64,000 bases of DNA from Yersinia hibernica (GTDB lineage: Bacteria; Pseudomonadota; Gammaproteobacteria; Enterobacterales; Enterobacteriaceae). The position numbers were made by a program, and so were the translations under genes. The notes below the pieces were generated by a model. That model searched no databases and had not been told where the DNA came from. It worked only from the letters and a program-made list of their open reading frames with translations. The stretch lies in the NCBI RefSeq assembly GCF_004124235.1, contig NZ_CP032487.1:2666001-2730000 (forward strand), in the 5' to 3' direction. Of the stretch, positions 39,121-48,362 are shown piece by piece. Within the stretch, counting starts at the first letter, position 1. Each line of letters begins with the position of its first letter.

Positions 39121-39134
39121 AATTCCTCTTTGAC
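39121..39134 (-). promoter_or_regulatory. ChiX small RNA target site in the chiP leader
   Basis: The minus strand reads GTCAAAGAGGAATT just before the chiP start. This is perfectly complementary to AAUUCCUCUUUGAC, which I recall as the pairing region of the Hfq-dependent sRNA ChiX (MicM). It covers the Shine-Dalgarno GAGGAA, so ChiX would block ribosome binding, as established for E. coli chiP. Confidence 0.8.
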
Positions 39135-39303
39135 ATCACATTTAAAGTGCCGCCCTGTGTCCACCACAGCTCACAGGTTTAGCCTCAAAAAAACCCTAGT
39201 GGGTAAAATTTTGCTGGAGAGAAATCTCCACCAGCAGTTACTCATAAAAAACAAACTTCACTGTCGAAATACACACTCGCGAAGATTGCTGCTGGAATAC
39301 AGA

Positions 39304-39328
39304 CTATTTTTCGCGACGCGAATTATCA
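39304..39328. promoter_or_regulatory. NagC-like operator 1 upstream of chiP
   Basis: The dyad TTCGCG-AC-GCGAA is flanked by AT-rich arms (CTATTTT...TTATC). It resembles the element at 43771-43791 beside nagE. NagC represses chiP in E. coli. Confidence 0.55.
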
Positions 39329-39530
39329 ATCAAAAATGGAGCTAATTATTCAAAGTATGACAATGAGCACATAACTGTGAAAAAATATTACAGAGTTCAC
39401 AAAAGCTTAAAAAACAATGCATAACATGCTATTTTAAAGGCGAAATCGTCTCATATTGACATCTTGAATGGTTTCAGCTTAACCAATAAAACATAAGATT
39501 TATGCGAGTAAAATCGTGATTTTTTCTTAG

Positions 39531-39551
39531 TTAATTCGTAAAGCGAATATT
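39531..39551. promoter_or_regulatory. NagC-like operator 2 upstream of chiP
   Basis: TTAATTCGTAAAGCGAAT is a dyad (ATTCG-TAAAG-CGAAT with overlap) that differs from the nagE-side element (ATTTCGTAACGCAAAT) at few positions. It lies about 225 bp from the other chiP dyad. Confidence 0.55.
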
Positions 39552-39694
39552 TAAGAAAGACTTACGGAGAGCAGCTTAAGGGAGAGAAAGGAATGCAATC
39601 AGTCGACATTGACCAAAGAATAGGATGGCGAGCGGGAAAATAGACAGCATCAGGTCATGTTTAGTAAAACGAACAATACTCGGATAACAGAGAT

Positions 39695-39720
39695 AAAAAA
39701 GGCGTGGACTTAGCCACGCC
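39695..39720 (-). terminator. Rho-independent terminator of glnS
   Basis: GGCGTGG (39701-39707) and CCACGCC (39714-39720) with a 6-nt loop, followed on the minus strand by six U residues. It lies 27 nt after the glnS stop. Confidence 0.9.
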
Positions 39721-39746
39721 AATTGAGGTGAGTCTGAGGACTAAAA

Positions 39747-41414
39747 TCAGTTAGTGACTTTAGCAGCCCACGTATCACGCAGACCGACAGTGCGGTTAAA
39801 GACCAGAGCTTCTGGGCGCGAATAGCGGCTATCTGCACAGAAATAACCTTCACGTTCAAACTGATAGGTTTTTTCTGGTGCGGCATCAGCCAGGCTAGGT
39901 TCAACAAAGCCCTGACGGATAATCAAAGACTCAGGGTTGATGGTTGACAAGAAGTCTTCCGCCGCCGCCGGGTTTGGTACATTAAACAAACGGTCATATA
40001 AGCGAATTTCAGCAGGCAGCGCATGTTTAACCGAAACCCAATGGATAACACCTTTCACTTTACGGCCGTCGGCAGGGTCTTTGTTCAAGGTTTCTGGGTC
40101 GTAGCTGCAATAAAGCGTGGTGACATTACCTTGCGCATCTTTCTCAACACGTTCAGCTTTGACAACATAGGCATTACGCAGGCGCACTTCTTTGCCCAAA
40201 ACTAAACGCTTATATTGCTTATTAGCTTCTTCGCGAAAATCAGCGCGATCGATATAAATTTCGCTATCGAATGGGACTTGACGGGTGCCCATTTCTGGAT
40301 TGTTCGGGTGATTTGGCATCGTCAGCCACTCTTCCCCGGCCGCACGATTTTCAATAACGACTTTGATAGGGTCGAGAACAGCCATAGCCCGCGGCGCATT
40401 TTCGTTCAAATCGTCACGAATGCAAGACTCCAGCGCCATCATCTCAACGTTATTATCCTGCTTGGTCACACCAATACGGCGGCAGAACTCGCGGATGGAT
40501 GCGGCGGTATAACCACGGCGGCGTAAGCCGGAGATAGTTGGCATACGTGGGTCATCCCAGCCCTCGACAACCTTTTCAGTCACCAACAGGTTCAGCTTGC
40601 GCTTCGACATAATGGCGTATTCGAGATTCAGGCGAGAGAATTCATACTGACGCGGATGACATTCAATGGAGATATTATCCAGAACCCAATCATACAAGCG
40701 ACGGTTATCCTGGAACTCTAATGTACAGAGTGAATGCGTAATGCCTTCGATCGCATCAGAAATACAATGGGTAAAGTCATACATCGGGTAGATGCACCAC
40801 TTATTACCAGACTGATGATGTTCGGCAAACTTGATGCGATACAGCACCGGGTCGCGCATAACAATAAACGGTGACGCCATGTCAATTTTAGCACGCAAGC
40901 AAGCGGTACCCTCAGCAAAGCCACCGGCACGCATTTTTTCAAACAGCGCCAGATTCTCTGCCACACTACGGTCACGATACGGGCTGTTTTTACCCGGTGC
41001 CGTCAGAGTGCCGCGATATTCGCGCATCTGCTCGGCGGTCAGTTCATCCACATATGCTAGGCCCTTGTTAATCAGCTCTACAGCATACTGGTACAATTGA
41101 TCAAAATAGTCTGAGGAGTAACGTACATCACCGCTCCAGGTGAAACCTAGCCACTCTACGTCGTGCTTAATTGACTCCACGAACTCCACGTCTTCTTTCA
41201 CCGGGTTGGTGTCGTCAAAACGCAAATTACATTGCCCTTGGTAGTCTTGTGCAATACCAAAGTTCAGGCAAATAGACTTCGCATGACCAATATGCAGGTA
41301 GCCATTTGGCTCCGGCGGGAAGCGGGTATGAACCGACGTGTGTTTGCCGCTCGCTAAATCTTCGTCAATAATCTGACGGATAAAATTACTCGGGCGGGCT
41401 TCTGCCTCACTCAT
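39747..41414 (-). CDS. glnS: Glutaminyl-tRNA synthetase
   Basis: Class I aminoacyl-tRNA synthetase charging tRNA-Gln, 555 aa. HIGH ([10 protein letters not shown]) and KMSKS-type MSKRK motifs are intact, and the C-terminal anticodon-binding beta-barrels are complete. The ORF extends 30 codons upstream, but [14 protein letters not shown] matches the E. coli start and has GAGGAA 7 nt upstream. Three tRNA-Gln genes lie about 9 kb away. Confidence 0.98.
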   Translation of the reverse strand: MSEAEARPSNFIRQIIDEDLASGKHTSVHTRFPPEPNGYLHIGHAKSICLNFGIAQDYQGQCNLRFDDTNPVKEDVEFVESIKHDVEWLGFTWSGDVRYSSDYFDQLYQYAVELINKGLAYVDELTAEQMREYRGTLTAPGKNSPYRDRSVAENLALFEKMRAGGFAEGTACLRAKIDMASPFIVMRDPVLYRIKFAEHHQSGNKWCIYPMYDFTHCISDAIEGITHSLCTLEFQDNRRLYDWVLDNISIECHPRQYEFSRLNLEYAIMSKRKLNLLVTEKVVEGWDDPRMPTISGLRRRGYTAASIREFCRRIGVTKQDNNVEMMALESCIRDDLNENAPRAMAVLDPIKVVIENRAAGEEWLTMPNHPNNPEMGTRQVPFDSEIYIDRADFREEANKQYKRLVLGKEVRLRNAYVVKAERVEKDAQGNVTTLYCSYDPETLNKDPADGRKVKGVIHWVSVKHALPAEIRLYDRLFNVPNPAAAEDFLSTINPESLIIRQGFVEPSLADAAPEKTYQFEREGYFCADSRYSRPEALVFNRTVGLRDTWAAKVTN

Positions 41415-41507
41415 TGTTCTATTCCTCAATGCAAACGCAACAAATATAACCGCATATAATCCAACAAGCCCGGCCCGGAAACAACCGTTTGTTACAGTAA
41501 ACAAAAC

Positions 41508-41538
41508 AAAAAAACGGGAAGAGATTGCTCTCTTCCCG
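41508..41538 (-). terminator. Rho-independent terminator of nagE
   Basis: CGGGAAGAG (41515-41523) and CTCTTCCCG (41530-41538) with a 6-nt loop, followed on the minus strand by a U-run (A-run ending at 41514). It separates nagE from glnS. Confidence 0.9.
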
Positions 41539-41607
41539 CTGCTTAGACTAAAACTTAAACTGGTTATTCAGAACCTCAGTCCCTTTTAACCGCACGTCTT
41601 AAGCCCG

Positions 41608-43638
41608 TTATTTGCCCTGAATCTCAAACAGTTGGCTTTGACCGGCAACAACAGAGTCACCCGCCAACAGCGTGATACCGGCATAATCATCAATATTACT
41701 GACGACAACTGGACTAATCATTGAGCGCGCATTAGCGTTGAGATAAGCCAAGTCCAGCTCCAGCACCGGTTGACCCGCCACCACAGTGGCACCCTCTTCA
41801 ACCAAGCGCGTGAAGCCCTGGCCGTTAAGTTTCACGGTATCAATCCCGATATGAACCACAATTTCAGCGCCGGTTTCAGTTTCCAGGCAGAAGGCATGGT
41901 CGGTATTGAAGATTTTTACGATAGTGCCGTTCGCCGGAGAAACCACCGTTTTATCGGTTGGACGAATAGCGATGCCCTCACCGACGGCTTTGCTGGCAAA
42001 GGCTTCATCAGGAACCTGATCCAGAGCCACAACATCACCGGTAATAGGGGAAACCAAGACCAAAGAAGCTGTTTTCGCTGTGTTAATGACCGCCTGAGGT
42101 TTAGCCGCAGCAGGAGCAGAACTCGTCGCCGCAGGAACTGCCCCACCCGCCAATACTGTGCGCATGGCTGAAGCAATCAACTCGGCACGAGTACCAACAA
42201 TAACTTGCACACTTTGTTTGTTCAGACGAATAACACCTGAAGCGCCCAGGCGTTTAGCTGCGCTGTCATTGACCAATGCCGAATCTTTCACATTCAAACG
42301 CAGGCGCGTAATGCAAGCATCAATACCGGTCAAGTTATCTGAACCGCCGATGGCACCAATATAACGACGGGCCAACCCATTAATTTCGCTTTCGTTCACT
42401 TCTGGCGTTTTATCAACATTCACGTCATAACCATCTTCTTCACTGCCCTCAACGGCCAGTTCACGCCCTGGAGTCAGTAAATTGAATTTCTTGATAGTGA
42501 AACGGAATACCAAATAGTAAATAACAAAGAACACCAAACCTTGCGGGATAAGCATGTACCAATGCGTCGCCAGCGGGTTGCGGGAAGACAGCACCATATC
42601 CACCAGGCCGGCACTGAAACCAAAACCGGCAATCCAATGCATGCTGGCGGCAATGAACACCGAAATCCCAGTCAACACGGCGTGGATGAAATACAGCACC
42701 GGTGCAACGAACATGAAGGAGAACTCAAGGGGTTCAGTGATACCGGTGAAGAAGGCTGCAAATGCCCCCGCCAACATGATACCCGCCACTTTCGCTCTAT
42801 TTTCCGGGCGGGCGCAGTGATAAATCGCCAGTGCCGCACCGGGTAAACCGAACATCATAATAGGGAAGAAACCTGCCTGATAACGGCCAGTGATACCCAC
42901 CACCGCTTTGCCGCTATCGATAGACTGCTGGCCACCGAGGAAGTTAGGAATATCGTTAATACCAGCAACGTCAAACCAGAACACCGAGTTGAGGGCGTGG
43001 TGCAGACCAACAGGAATCAGCAGGCGGTTGAAGAAGGCATAGATACCCGCCCCCACAGAACCCATATCTTTAATGTATTCGCCGAAAGTAACCAATGCGT
43101 TATAAATCAATGGCCAAACGTACATCAAGATGAAGGCAACTACGATCATCAGGAAAGACGTCAGGATCGGCACCAGACGACGACCGCTGAAGAAGGAAAG
43201 CGCTTTTGGCAATTCAACGCCGCTGAAGCGGTTGTACAGCTCAGCAGAGATAATCCCCACCAGGATACCGACAAACTGGTTGTTAATTTTGCCGAAAGCA
43301 GCAGGAACTTGGTCAACCGGGATCTTTTGAATCATCGAAACCGCGGCCGGCGAACACAATGTCGTTAATACCAAGAAGCCAACAAAGCCGGTCAGTGCAG
43401 CAGCACCGTCTTTGTCTTTTGACATACCATAAGCCACACCAATGGCAAACAGCACGGACATATTATCGATGATGGCGGCACCGGACTTGATAAACAATGC
43501 CGCGAGCGCATTATCACCCCCCCAGCTGACCGGGTCTATCCAGTAGCCCACACCCATCAGTATCGCGGCTGCAGGCAGTGTGGCCACTGGGACCATCAGA
43601 GCCCGACCCACTTTTTGCAAGTAACTAAGAATATTCAC
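41608..43638 (-). CDS. nagE: PTS N-acetylglucosamine permease IICBA (NagE)
   Basis: Imports and phosphorylates GlcNAc to GlcNAc-6-phosphate. The 676 aa run EIIC (membrane, about 1-370), EIIB with the phospho-Cys in DACITRLRL, and EIIA with the active His in VVHIGIDTVKLNG. The start is GTG (VNILSYLQKVGR) with GGGGG 4-5 nt upstream; the in-frame ORF runs further but overlaps the regulatory region. Divergent from nagBACD. E. coli NagE is 648 aa. Confidence 0.96.
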   Translation of the reverse strand: MNILSYLQKVGRALMVPVATLPAAAILMGVGYWIDPVSWGGDNALAALFIKSGAAIIDNMSVLFAIGVAYGMSKDKDGAAALTGFVGFLVLTTLCSPAAVSMIQKIPVDQVPAAFGKINNQFVGILVGIISAELYNRFSGVELPKALSFFSGRRLVPILTSFLMIVVAFILMYVWPLIYNALVTFGEYIKDMGSVGAGIYAFFNRLLIPVGLHHALNSVFWFDVAGINDIPNFLGGQQSIDSGKAVVGITGRYQAGFFPIMMFGLPGAALAIYHCARPENRAKVAGIMLAGAFAAFFTGITEPLEFSFMFVAPVLYFIHAVLTGISVFIAASMHWIAGFGFSAGLVDMVLSSRNPLATHWYMLIPQGLVFFVIYYLVFRFTIKKFNLLTPGRELAVEGSEEDGYDVNVDKTPEVNESEINGLARRYIGAIGGSDNLTGIDACITRLRLNVKDSALVNDSAAKRLGASGVIRLNKQSVQVIVGTRAELIASAMRTVLAGGAVPAATSSAPAAAKPQAVINTAKTASLVLVSPITGDVVALDQVPDEAFASKAVGEGIAIRPTDKTVVSPANGTIVKIFNTDHAFCLETETGAEIVVHIGIDTVKLNGQGFTRLVEEGATVVAGQPVLELDLAYLNANARSMISPVVVSNIDDYAGITLLAGDSVVAGQSQLFEIQGK

Positions 43639-43770
43639 CTTTCCCCCTATTCGTCCGATATCGGACCCTTTAAGTAGTTTATTTATTTGACTCACTACCT
43701 TTTTGAAAAACGCATGGCACACTTTCTATTTATTCATGGCACGTATTACTCATTGCGGAGTGTAAAAAAT

Positions 43771-43791
43771 TTATTTCGTAACGCAAATTAA
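43771..43791. promoter_or_regulatory. NagC-like operator on the nagE side
   Basis: TTATTTCGTAACGCAAATTA is an AT-flanked imperfect dyad (ATTTCG/CGCAAAT) of the type seen twice upstream of chiP. It lies about 135 bp before nagE. Confidence 0.6.
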
Positions 43792-43802
43792 AACCCCCTA
43801 TT

Positions 43803-43820
43803 CTGTGATAAATGTCACCA
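43803..43820. promoter_or_regulatory. CRP site between nagE and nagB
   Basis: TGTGA-TAAATG-TCACC matches 9 of 10 conserved CRP positions with correct spacing. It lies between the two NagC-like operators. Confidence 0.75.
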
Positions 43821-43864
43821 AAAACCAGTGAAAAAGCACCAATACACTAGCTATGATATAAAAC

Positions 43865-43885
43865 TTATTTTATCATCCGAAAAAT
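43865..43885. promoter_or_regulatory. NagC-like operator on the nagB side
   Basis: TTATTTTATCATCCGAAAAA is a looser AT-flanked dyad. It is called mainly because its centre is exactly 94 bp from the other operator. Confidence 0.5.
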
Positions 43886-43991
43886 GAACAAAGCATCGTA
43901 CCAACGCATGAGTCAAAATCTGAGTTACGCTTATCTGAATGATTCAATCCGCGTAGAGTATAGCCACTATTAGCAATCAAAGAGGTGCAAG

Positions 43992-44792
43992 ATGAGACTT
44001 ATCCCACTGAAAAACACCACAGAAGTTGGTAAATGGGCCGCACGTTATATCGTTAACCGTATCAATGCATTTAAACCGACCGCTGACCGCCCATTTGTTC
44101 TGGGGCTGCCAACAGGTGGTACGCCGATGGAAGCGTACAAGCACTTGGTTACACTGTATAAAGCCGGGGAAGTGAGCTTCAAAAACGTCGTTACTTTCAA
44201 CATGGACGAATATGTTGGGCTGCCGCAAGAACACCCGGAAAGCTATTACACTTTCATGCACAGCAACTTCTTTGATCATGTGGATATCCCTGCTGAAAAC
44301 ATTAATCTGTTGAATGGCAACGCGCCTGATATTGATGAAGAATGTCGTCGCTACGAAGAAAAAATAAAGTCTTACGGCAAAATTCACCTGTTCATGGGTG
44401 GCGTTGGCGTTGACGGCCATATTGCTTTCAATGAACCGGCGTCTTCTTTAGCCTCTCGTACCCGCATCAAAACCCTGACCGAAGAAACCCGCGTTGCTAA
44501 CTCGCGCTTCTTTGGTGGTGATGCAAACCTCGTGCCGAAATATGCACTTACCGTAGGTGTGGGCACCTTATTGGATGCAGAAGAAGTCATGATTCTGGTG
44601 ACCGGCCGTGGTAAAGCACAAGCCTTGCAAGCCGCAGTTGAGGGCAGCATCAACCACATGTGGACCATCAGTTGCCTGCAACTGCATGCCAAAGCCATCA
44701 TGGTGTGTGATGAGCCGTCCACGATGGAGTTGAAGGTCAAAACCGTAAAATATTTCAGCGAATTAGAAGCTGAAAACATCAAGAATCTGTAA
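43992..44792 (+). CDS. nagB: Glucosamine-6-phosphate deaminase NagB
   Basis: Converts glucosamine-6-phosphate to fructose-6-phosphate and ammonia, with allosteric activation by GlcNAc-6-phosphate. The 266 aa equal the E. coli enzyme; catalytic Asp in NMDEYVGL, His in [14 protein letters not shown] and phosphate-binding LPTGGTP are intact. First gene of nagBACD, 19 nt before nagA. Confidence 0.98.
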   Translation: MRLIPLKNTTEVGKWAARYIVNRINAFKPTADRPFVLGLPTGGTPMEAYKHLVTLYKAGEVSFKNVVTFNMDEYVGLPQEHPESYYTFMHSNFFDHVDIPAENINLLNGNAPDIDEECRRYEEKIKSYGKIHLFMGGVGVDGHIAFNEPASSLASRTRIKTLTEETRVANSRFFGGDANLVPKYALTVGVGTLLDAEEVMILVTGRGKAQALQAAVEGSINHMWTISCLQLHAKAIMVCDEPSTMELKVKTVKYFSELEAENIKNL

Positions 44793-44811
44793 CAGTTATT
44801 AGGGGGCTAAG

Positions 44812-45957
44812 ATGTACGCTTTGACTCACGGCCGTATTTATACCAGCCATGAAGTACTGGATAATCACGCAGTTGTCGTGGCTAACGGATTGATCGAACG
44901 TATCTGTCCTGCCGATGAACTTCCGGCTGGCATTGAGGTACGCGACTTGGGTGGCGCCATTCTGGCCCCCGGTTTTATTGATGTGCAACTTAATGGCTGT
45001 GGCGGAGTGCAATTCAATGACTCACTTGACGCCATATCCGAAAAGACGCTGGAAATTATGCAGCGCGCAAATGAAAAGTCCGGCTGCACCAGCTTCCTGC
45101 CGACATTGATTACTTGCAGTGATGAGTATATGAAGCACGGCGTAAATGTTATGCGCTCATATCTCCAAAAAAACCGGCATCAGGCTCTGGGCTTGCATCT
45201 GGAAGGGCCTTATATCAGCCCGCAGAAGAAAGGCACACATAACCCAGCATTTATCCGCCAACCTAGCGCTGAGATGATTGACTATCTGTGTGCAAATGCG
45301 GATGTCATTACCAAAGTCACCTTGGCGCCAGAAATGGTTGACAGCAAATATATTCGCCAACTAACAGAGGCGGGGATTGTGGTGTCCTCTGGTCACTCAA
45401 ATGCCACTTATCAACAAGCTCGTCAAGGTTTTGCGGCCGGTATTCGCTTTGCCACACACCTTTATAATGCCATGCCTTACATTTCAGGGCGTGAGCCGGG
45501 CCTTATTGGGGCAATTTTCGATACGCCGGAAGTCTACACCGGTGTCATTGCTGATGGTCTGCATGTGGATTGGGCCAATATTCGCAATGCGAAGCGATTA
45601 AAAGGTGAGAAATTAGTGCTGGTCACCGATGCAACTGCACCCGCAGGTGCCGAAATTGATCAATTTATTTTTGCTGGTAAAACAATATACTATCGCGATG
45701 GTTTATGTGTGGATGAGAATGGCACACTAAGCGGCTCAGCACTGACCATGATAGAAGCGGTACAAAATAGTGTTGAACATGTTGGCATTGCACTGGACGA
45801 ATCATTGCGTATGGCCACACTTTATGCGGCCCGCGCTATTGGCGTGGATAAGCAGTTAGGGAGCATTGAAGTCGGCAAAGTCGCCAACCTAACTGTCTTT
45901 ACCCGCGATTATAAAATCACTAAAACTATCGTTAACGGTAACGAGGTTTTAAAATAA
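44812..45957 (+). CDS. nagA: N-acetylglucosamine-6-phosphate deacetylase NagA
   Basis: Amidohydrolase that removes acetate from GlcNAc-6-phosphate. The 381-aa TIM-barrel enzyme has [19 protein letters not shown] and THLYNAM metal- and substrate-site motifs, and the catalytic Asp in VTDATAPAG. It lies between nagB and nagC in one operon. Confidence 0.98.
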   Translation: MYALTHGRIYTSHEVLDNHAVVVANGLIERICPADELPAGIEVRDLGGAILAPGFIDVQLNGCGGVQFNDSLDAISEKTLEIMQRANEKSGCTSFLPTLITCSDEYMKHGVNVMRSYLQKNRHQALGLHLEGPYISPQKKGTHNPAFIRQPSAEMIDYLCANADVITKVTLAPEMVDSKYIRQLTEAGIVVSSGHSNATYQQARQGFAAGIRFATHLYNAMPYISGREPGLIGAIFDTPEVYTGVIADGLHVDWANIRNAKRLKGEKLVLVTDATAPAGAEIDQFIFAGKTIYYRDGLCVDENGTLSGSALTMIEAVQNSVEHVGIALDESLRMATLYAARAIGVDKQLGSIEVGKVANLTVFTRDYKITKTIVNGNEVLK

Positions 45958-45973
45958 GCGAGTAATTTTATTA

Positions 45974-47194
45974 ATGAGCACTGGCGGACTGTCACAAATT
46001 GGCAATGTAGATCTTGTGAAACAACTCAATGGTGCCGTGGTTTATCGGCTCATTGACCAGCAAGGCCCGATTTCGCGCATTCAAATTGCCGATCTCAGCC
46101 AGCTAGCACCCGCCAGTGTCACCAAAATCACCCGCCAACTGCTGGAGCGCGGGCTTATCAAAGAAGTTGATCAGCAAGCCTCCACCGGTGGCCGTCGTGC
46201 GATTTCTATCGTGACGGAAAACCGCCAGTTCCACACCATCGCCGTCCGCTTGGGCCGCCACGACGCCACTATTACATTGTTTGATATGAGCGGTAAGTCG
46301 CTGGGTGAAGAGCACTATTCGCTACCCGAGCGCACACAAGAAACGCTAGAACACGCGCTGTTTAATATCATCAGTCAGTTTATTGAGACTTATCAGCGCA
46401 AATTACGTGAATTGATTGCCATTGCGGTCATTCTTCCAGGCTTGGTTGAGCCGAGCAAAGGTATTGTGCGCTATATGCCACATATCAGTGTTAGCAACTG
46501 GCCATTAGTTGAAAATCTGCAAAATCGCTTTAATGTCACCAGTTTTGTCGGCCATGATATTCGCAGCTTGGCGCTAGCTGAGCACTATTTTGGTGCAACT
46601 CGTGACTGTGAAGACTCCATATTAGTTCGTCTGCACCGCGGTACAGGGGCGGGTATTATTGTCAATAGCCAAATATTTCTTGGCAGCAATGGTAACGTCG
46701 GTGAAATCGGCCATATCCAGATTGACCCACTGGGTGAGCGCTGCTATTGCGGTAATTTTGGTTGCCTGGAAACCGTCGCCTCCAATGCTGCGATTGAAAA
46801 CCGCGTACGCCACCTGCTCGCTCAGGGCTATCCCAGCAAACTCACATTAGATGACTGCCAGATTGGCGCAATTTGCAAAGCGGCTAACAAAGGCGATTTG
46901 CTGGCAAGTGAAGTGCTTGAGCATGTGGGCCGCTACCTCGGTAAAGCTATTTCGATTGCAATCAACCTCTTTAATCCACAAAAAGTGGTCATTGCCGGTG
47001 AAATTATTGAAGCCGACAAAATCCTGCTCCCCGCCATTCAAGGTTGCATAAACACCCAAGTATTGAAAAATTTCCGCCAAAATTTACCTATTGTCACCTC
47101 GCAACTTGACCACCAATCAGCTATTGGGGCTTTTGCGCTAGCCAAACGGGCGATGTTAAACGGCGTGTTATTGCAACATCTGTTGGAAAATTAA
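45974..47194 (+). CDS. nagC: N-acetylglucosamine repressor NagC (ROK family)
   Basis: Represses the nag genes and chiP and is induced by GlcNAc-6-phosphate. The 406 aa have an N-terminal winged helix (RIQIADLSQLAPASVTKITRQLLERGLI), a ROK domain, and the zinc motif CYCGNFGCLE. It is 16 nt after nagA. It probably binds the dyads seen at 39304, 39531, 43771 and 43865. Confidence 0.97.
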   Translation: MSTGGLSQIGNVDLVKQLNGAVVYRLIDQQGPISRIQIADLSQLAPASVTKITRQLLERGLIKEVDQQASTGGRRAISIVTENRQFHTIAVRLGRHDATITLFDMSGKSLGEEHYSLPERTQETLEHALFNIISQFIETYQRKLRELIAIAVILPGLVEPSKGIVRYMPHISVSNWPLVENLQNRFNVTSFVGHDIRSLALAEHYFGATRDCEDSILVRLHRGTGAGIIVNSQIFLGSNGNVGEIGHIQIDPLGERCYCGNFGCLETVASNAAIENRVRHLLAQGYPSKLTLDDCQIGAICKAANKGDLLASEVLEHVGRYLGKAISIAINLFNPQKVVIAGEIIEADKILLPAIQGCINTQVLKNFRQNLPIVTSQLDHQSAIGAFALAKRAMLNGVLLQHLLEN

Positions 47195-47285
47195 TTCCTC
47201 ATAGATTAAGACGGCAGCAGGGTCAGTTACCTCATTGGCCATGTTATAGTGACCCATTGCTGCGGCTAAAAGAGTAATTTAAACA

Positions 47286-48038
47286 ATGACAATTAAAAGC
47301 GTTATTTGCGATATTGATGGTGTGTTGTTGCATGATAATCACCCTGTCCCCGGTGCTGATGTTTTTCTGGCCCGCATTCAAGAAGCCGGAATGCCGCTGG
47401 TTATTTTGACCAACTATCCGTCACAAACCGCTCAGGACTTGGCTAACCGATTCAGTTCAGCCGGGCTGGAAGTGCCGGAGAGCGCGTTTTATACCTCCGC
47501 GATGGCCACCGCCGATTTTCTGCGCCGCCAAGGTGGTAAGAAAGCTTATGTGGTGGGCGAAGGTGCATTGGTTCATGAATTGTACAAAGCGGGTTTTACC
47601 ATCACTGATATCAATCCTGATTTTGTTATTGTCGGTGAAACCCGCTCTTACAACTGGGATATGATGCATAAAGCAGCCTATTTCGTTGCAAATGGCGCGC
47701 GTTTCATTGCCACCAACCCAGATAGCCATGGTCACGGTTTCGCCCCTGCCTGCGGCGCATTGTGCGCGCCTATCGAGAAAATTTCGGGCCGTAAGCCATT
47801 TTATGTCGGCAAACCCAGCCCGTGGATCATCCGCGCGGCACTCAATAAAATGCAGGCGCATTCAGAGAGCACCGTGATTGTGGGTGATAACCTGCGCACC
47901 GATATTTTGGCAGGCTTCCAGGCCGGCCTTGAGACCATTTTGGTTCTGTCGGGGGTGTCGACGTTAACGGATATCGAAGCTATGCCATTCCGCCCAAGCT
48001 ATGTTTACCCCTCGGTGGCAGAAATCGATATTATTTAA
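47286..48038 (+). CDS. nagD: HAD-family nucleotide phosphatase NagD
   Basis: HAD superfamily type IIA phosphatase, 250 aa; the E. coli enzyme prefers UMP and GMP in vitro. The nucleophile motif ICDIDGVLLHD, motif II ILTNYPS and C-terminal VGDNLRTDI are intact. Last gene of nagBACD, 91 nt after nagC. Confidence 0.96.
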   Translation: MTIKSVICDIDGVLLHDNHPVPGADVFLARIQEAGMPLVILTNYPSQTAQDLANRFSSAGLEVPESAFYTSAMATADFLRRQGGKKAYVVGEGALVHELYKAGFTITDINPDFVIVGETRSYNWDMMHKAAYFVANGARFIATNPDSHGHGFAPACGALCAPIEKISGRKPFYVGKPSPWIIRAALNKMQAHSESTVIVGDNLRTDILAGFQAGLETILVLSGVSTLTDIEAMPFRPSYVYPSVAEIDII

Positions 48039-48362
48039 TCTTAGTTGGCGGTCATGGCCGCCACTCTTCCCTAAGCTTCATTCCCTTTTTTAGTGCATTG
48101 CACCAAAGTTTCTTGCCATTCCTCCCTGTTTTGGCGCATTTTCTTTTTATGCCCTAAGAACCGCGCCTGCTATAGCGATAAATCTATGGCGCTATAAATT
48201 GGCGTGTTTTTTGCATTACTTTCTACAAATTATTCGGATGACTGCATCGTCATGGGGCATAACTTGCATCAATCATAAGCAAGTCGGTAAACATAGTTCC
48301 AGCGATGAACGATTCAAATTCAACATCATCACCGCCAAAGCAGAGAAGTTAGGGAGATTATT
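48039..48362. other. nagD-asnB intergenic region
   Basis: 324 nt without a gene. Just after nagD there is a TGGCGG/CCGCCA hairpin (48046-48063) without a U-run. TATAGCG (48171-48177) and CGCTATA (48190-48196) form a dyad that may be an operator for asnB. An asnB promoter must be present but I could not place it. Confidence 0.5.

Larger units (their letters stand above)
39114..39746. promoter_or_regulatory. chiP upstream region
   Basis: 633 nt with no gene, between the glnS terminator and chiP. It holds the ChiX target, two NagC-like dyads and a long AT-rich stretch that must contain the chiP promoter. I could not choose one promoter with confidence. Confidence 0.65.
43639..43991. promoter_or_regulatory. 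nagE-nagB divergent control region
   Basis: 353 nt with two NagC-like operators whose centres are 94 bp apart and a CRP site between them. This reproduces the E. coli layout, where NagC bound to both sites loops the DNA and CRP assists activation. nagB is preceded by AGAGGTG. Confidence 0.75.
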
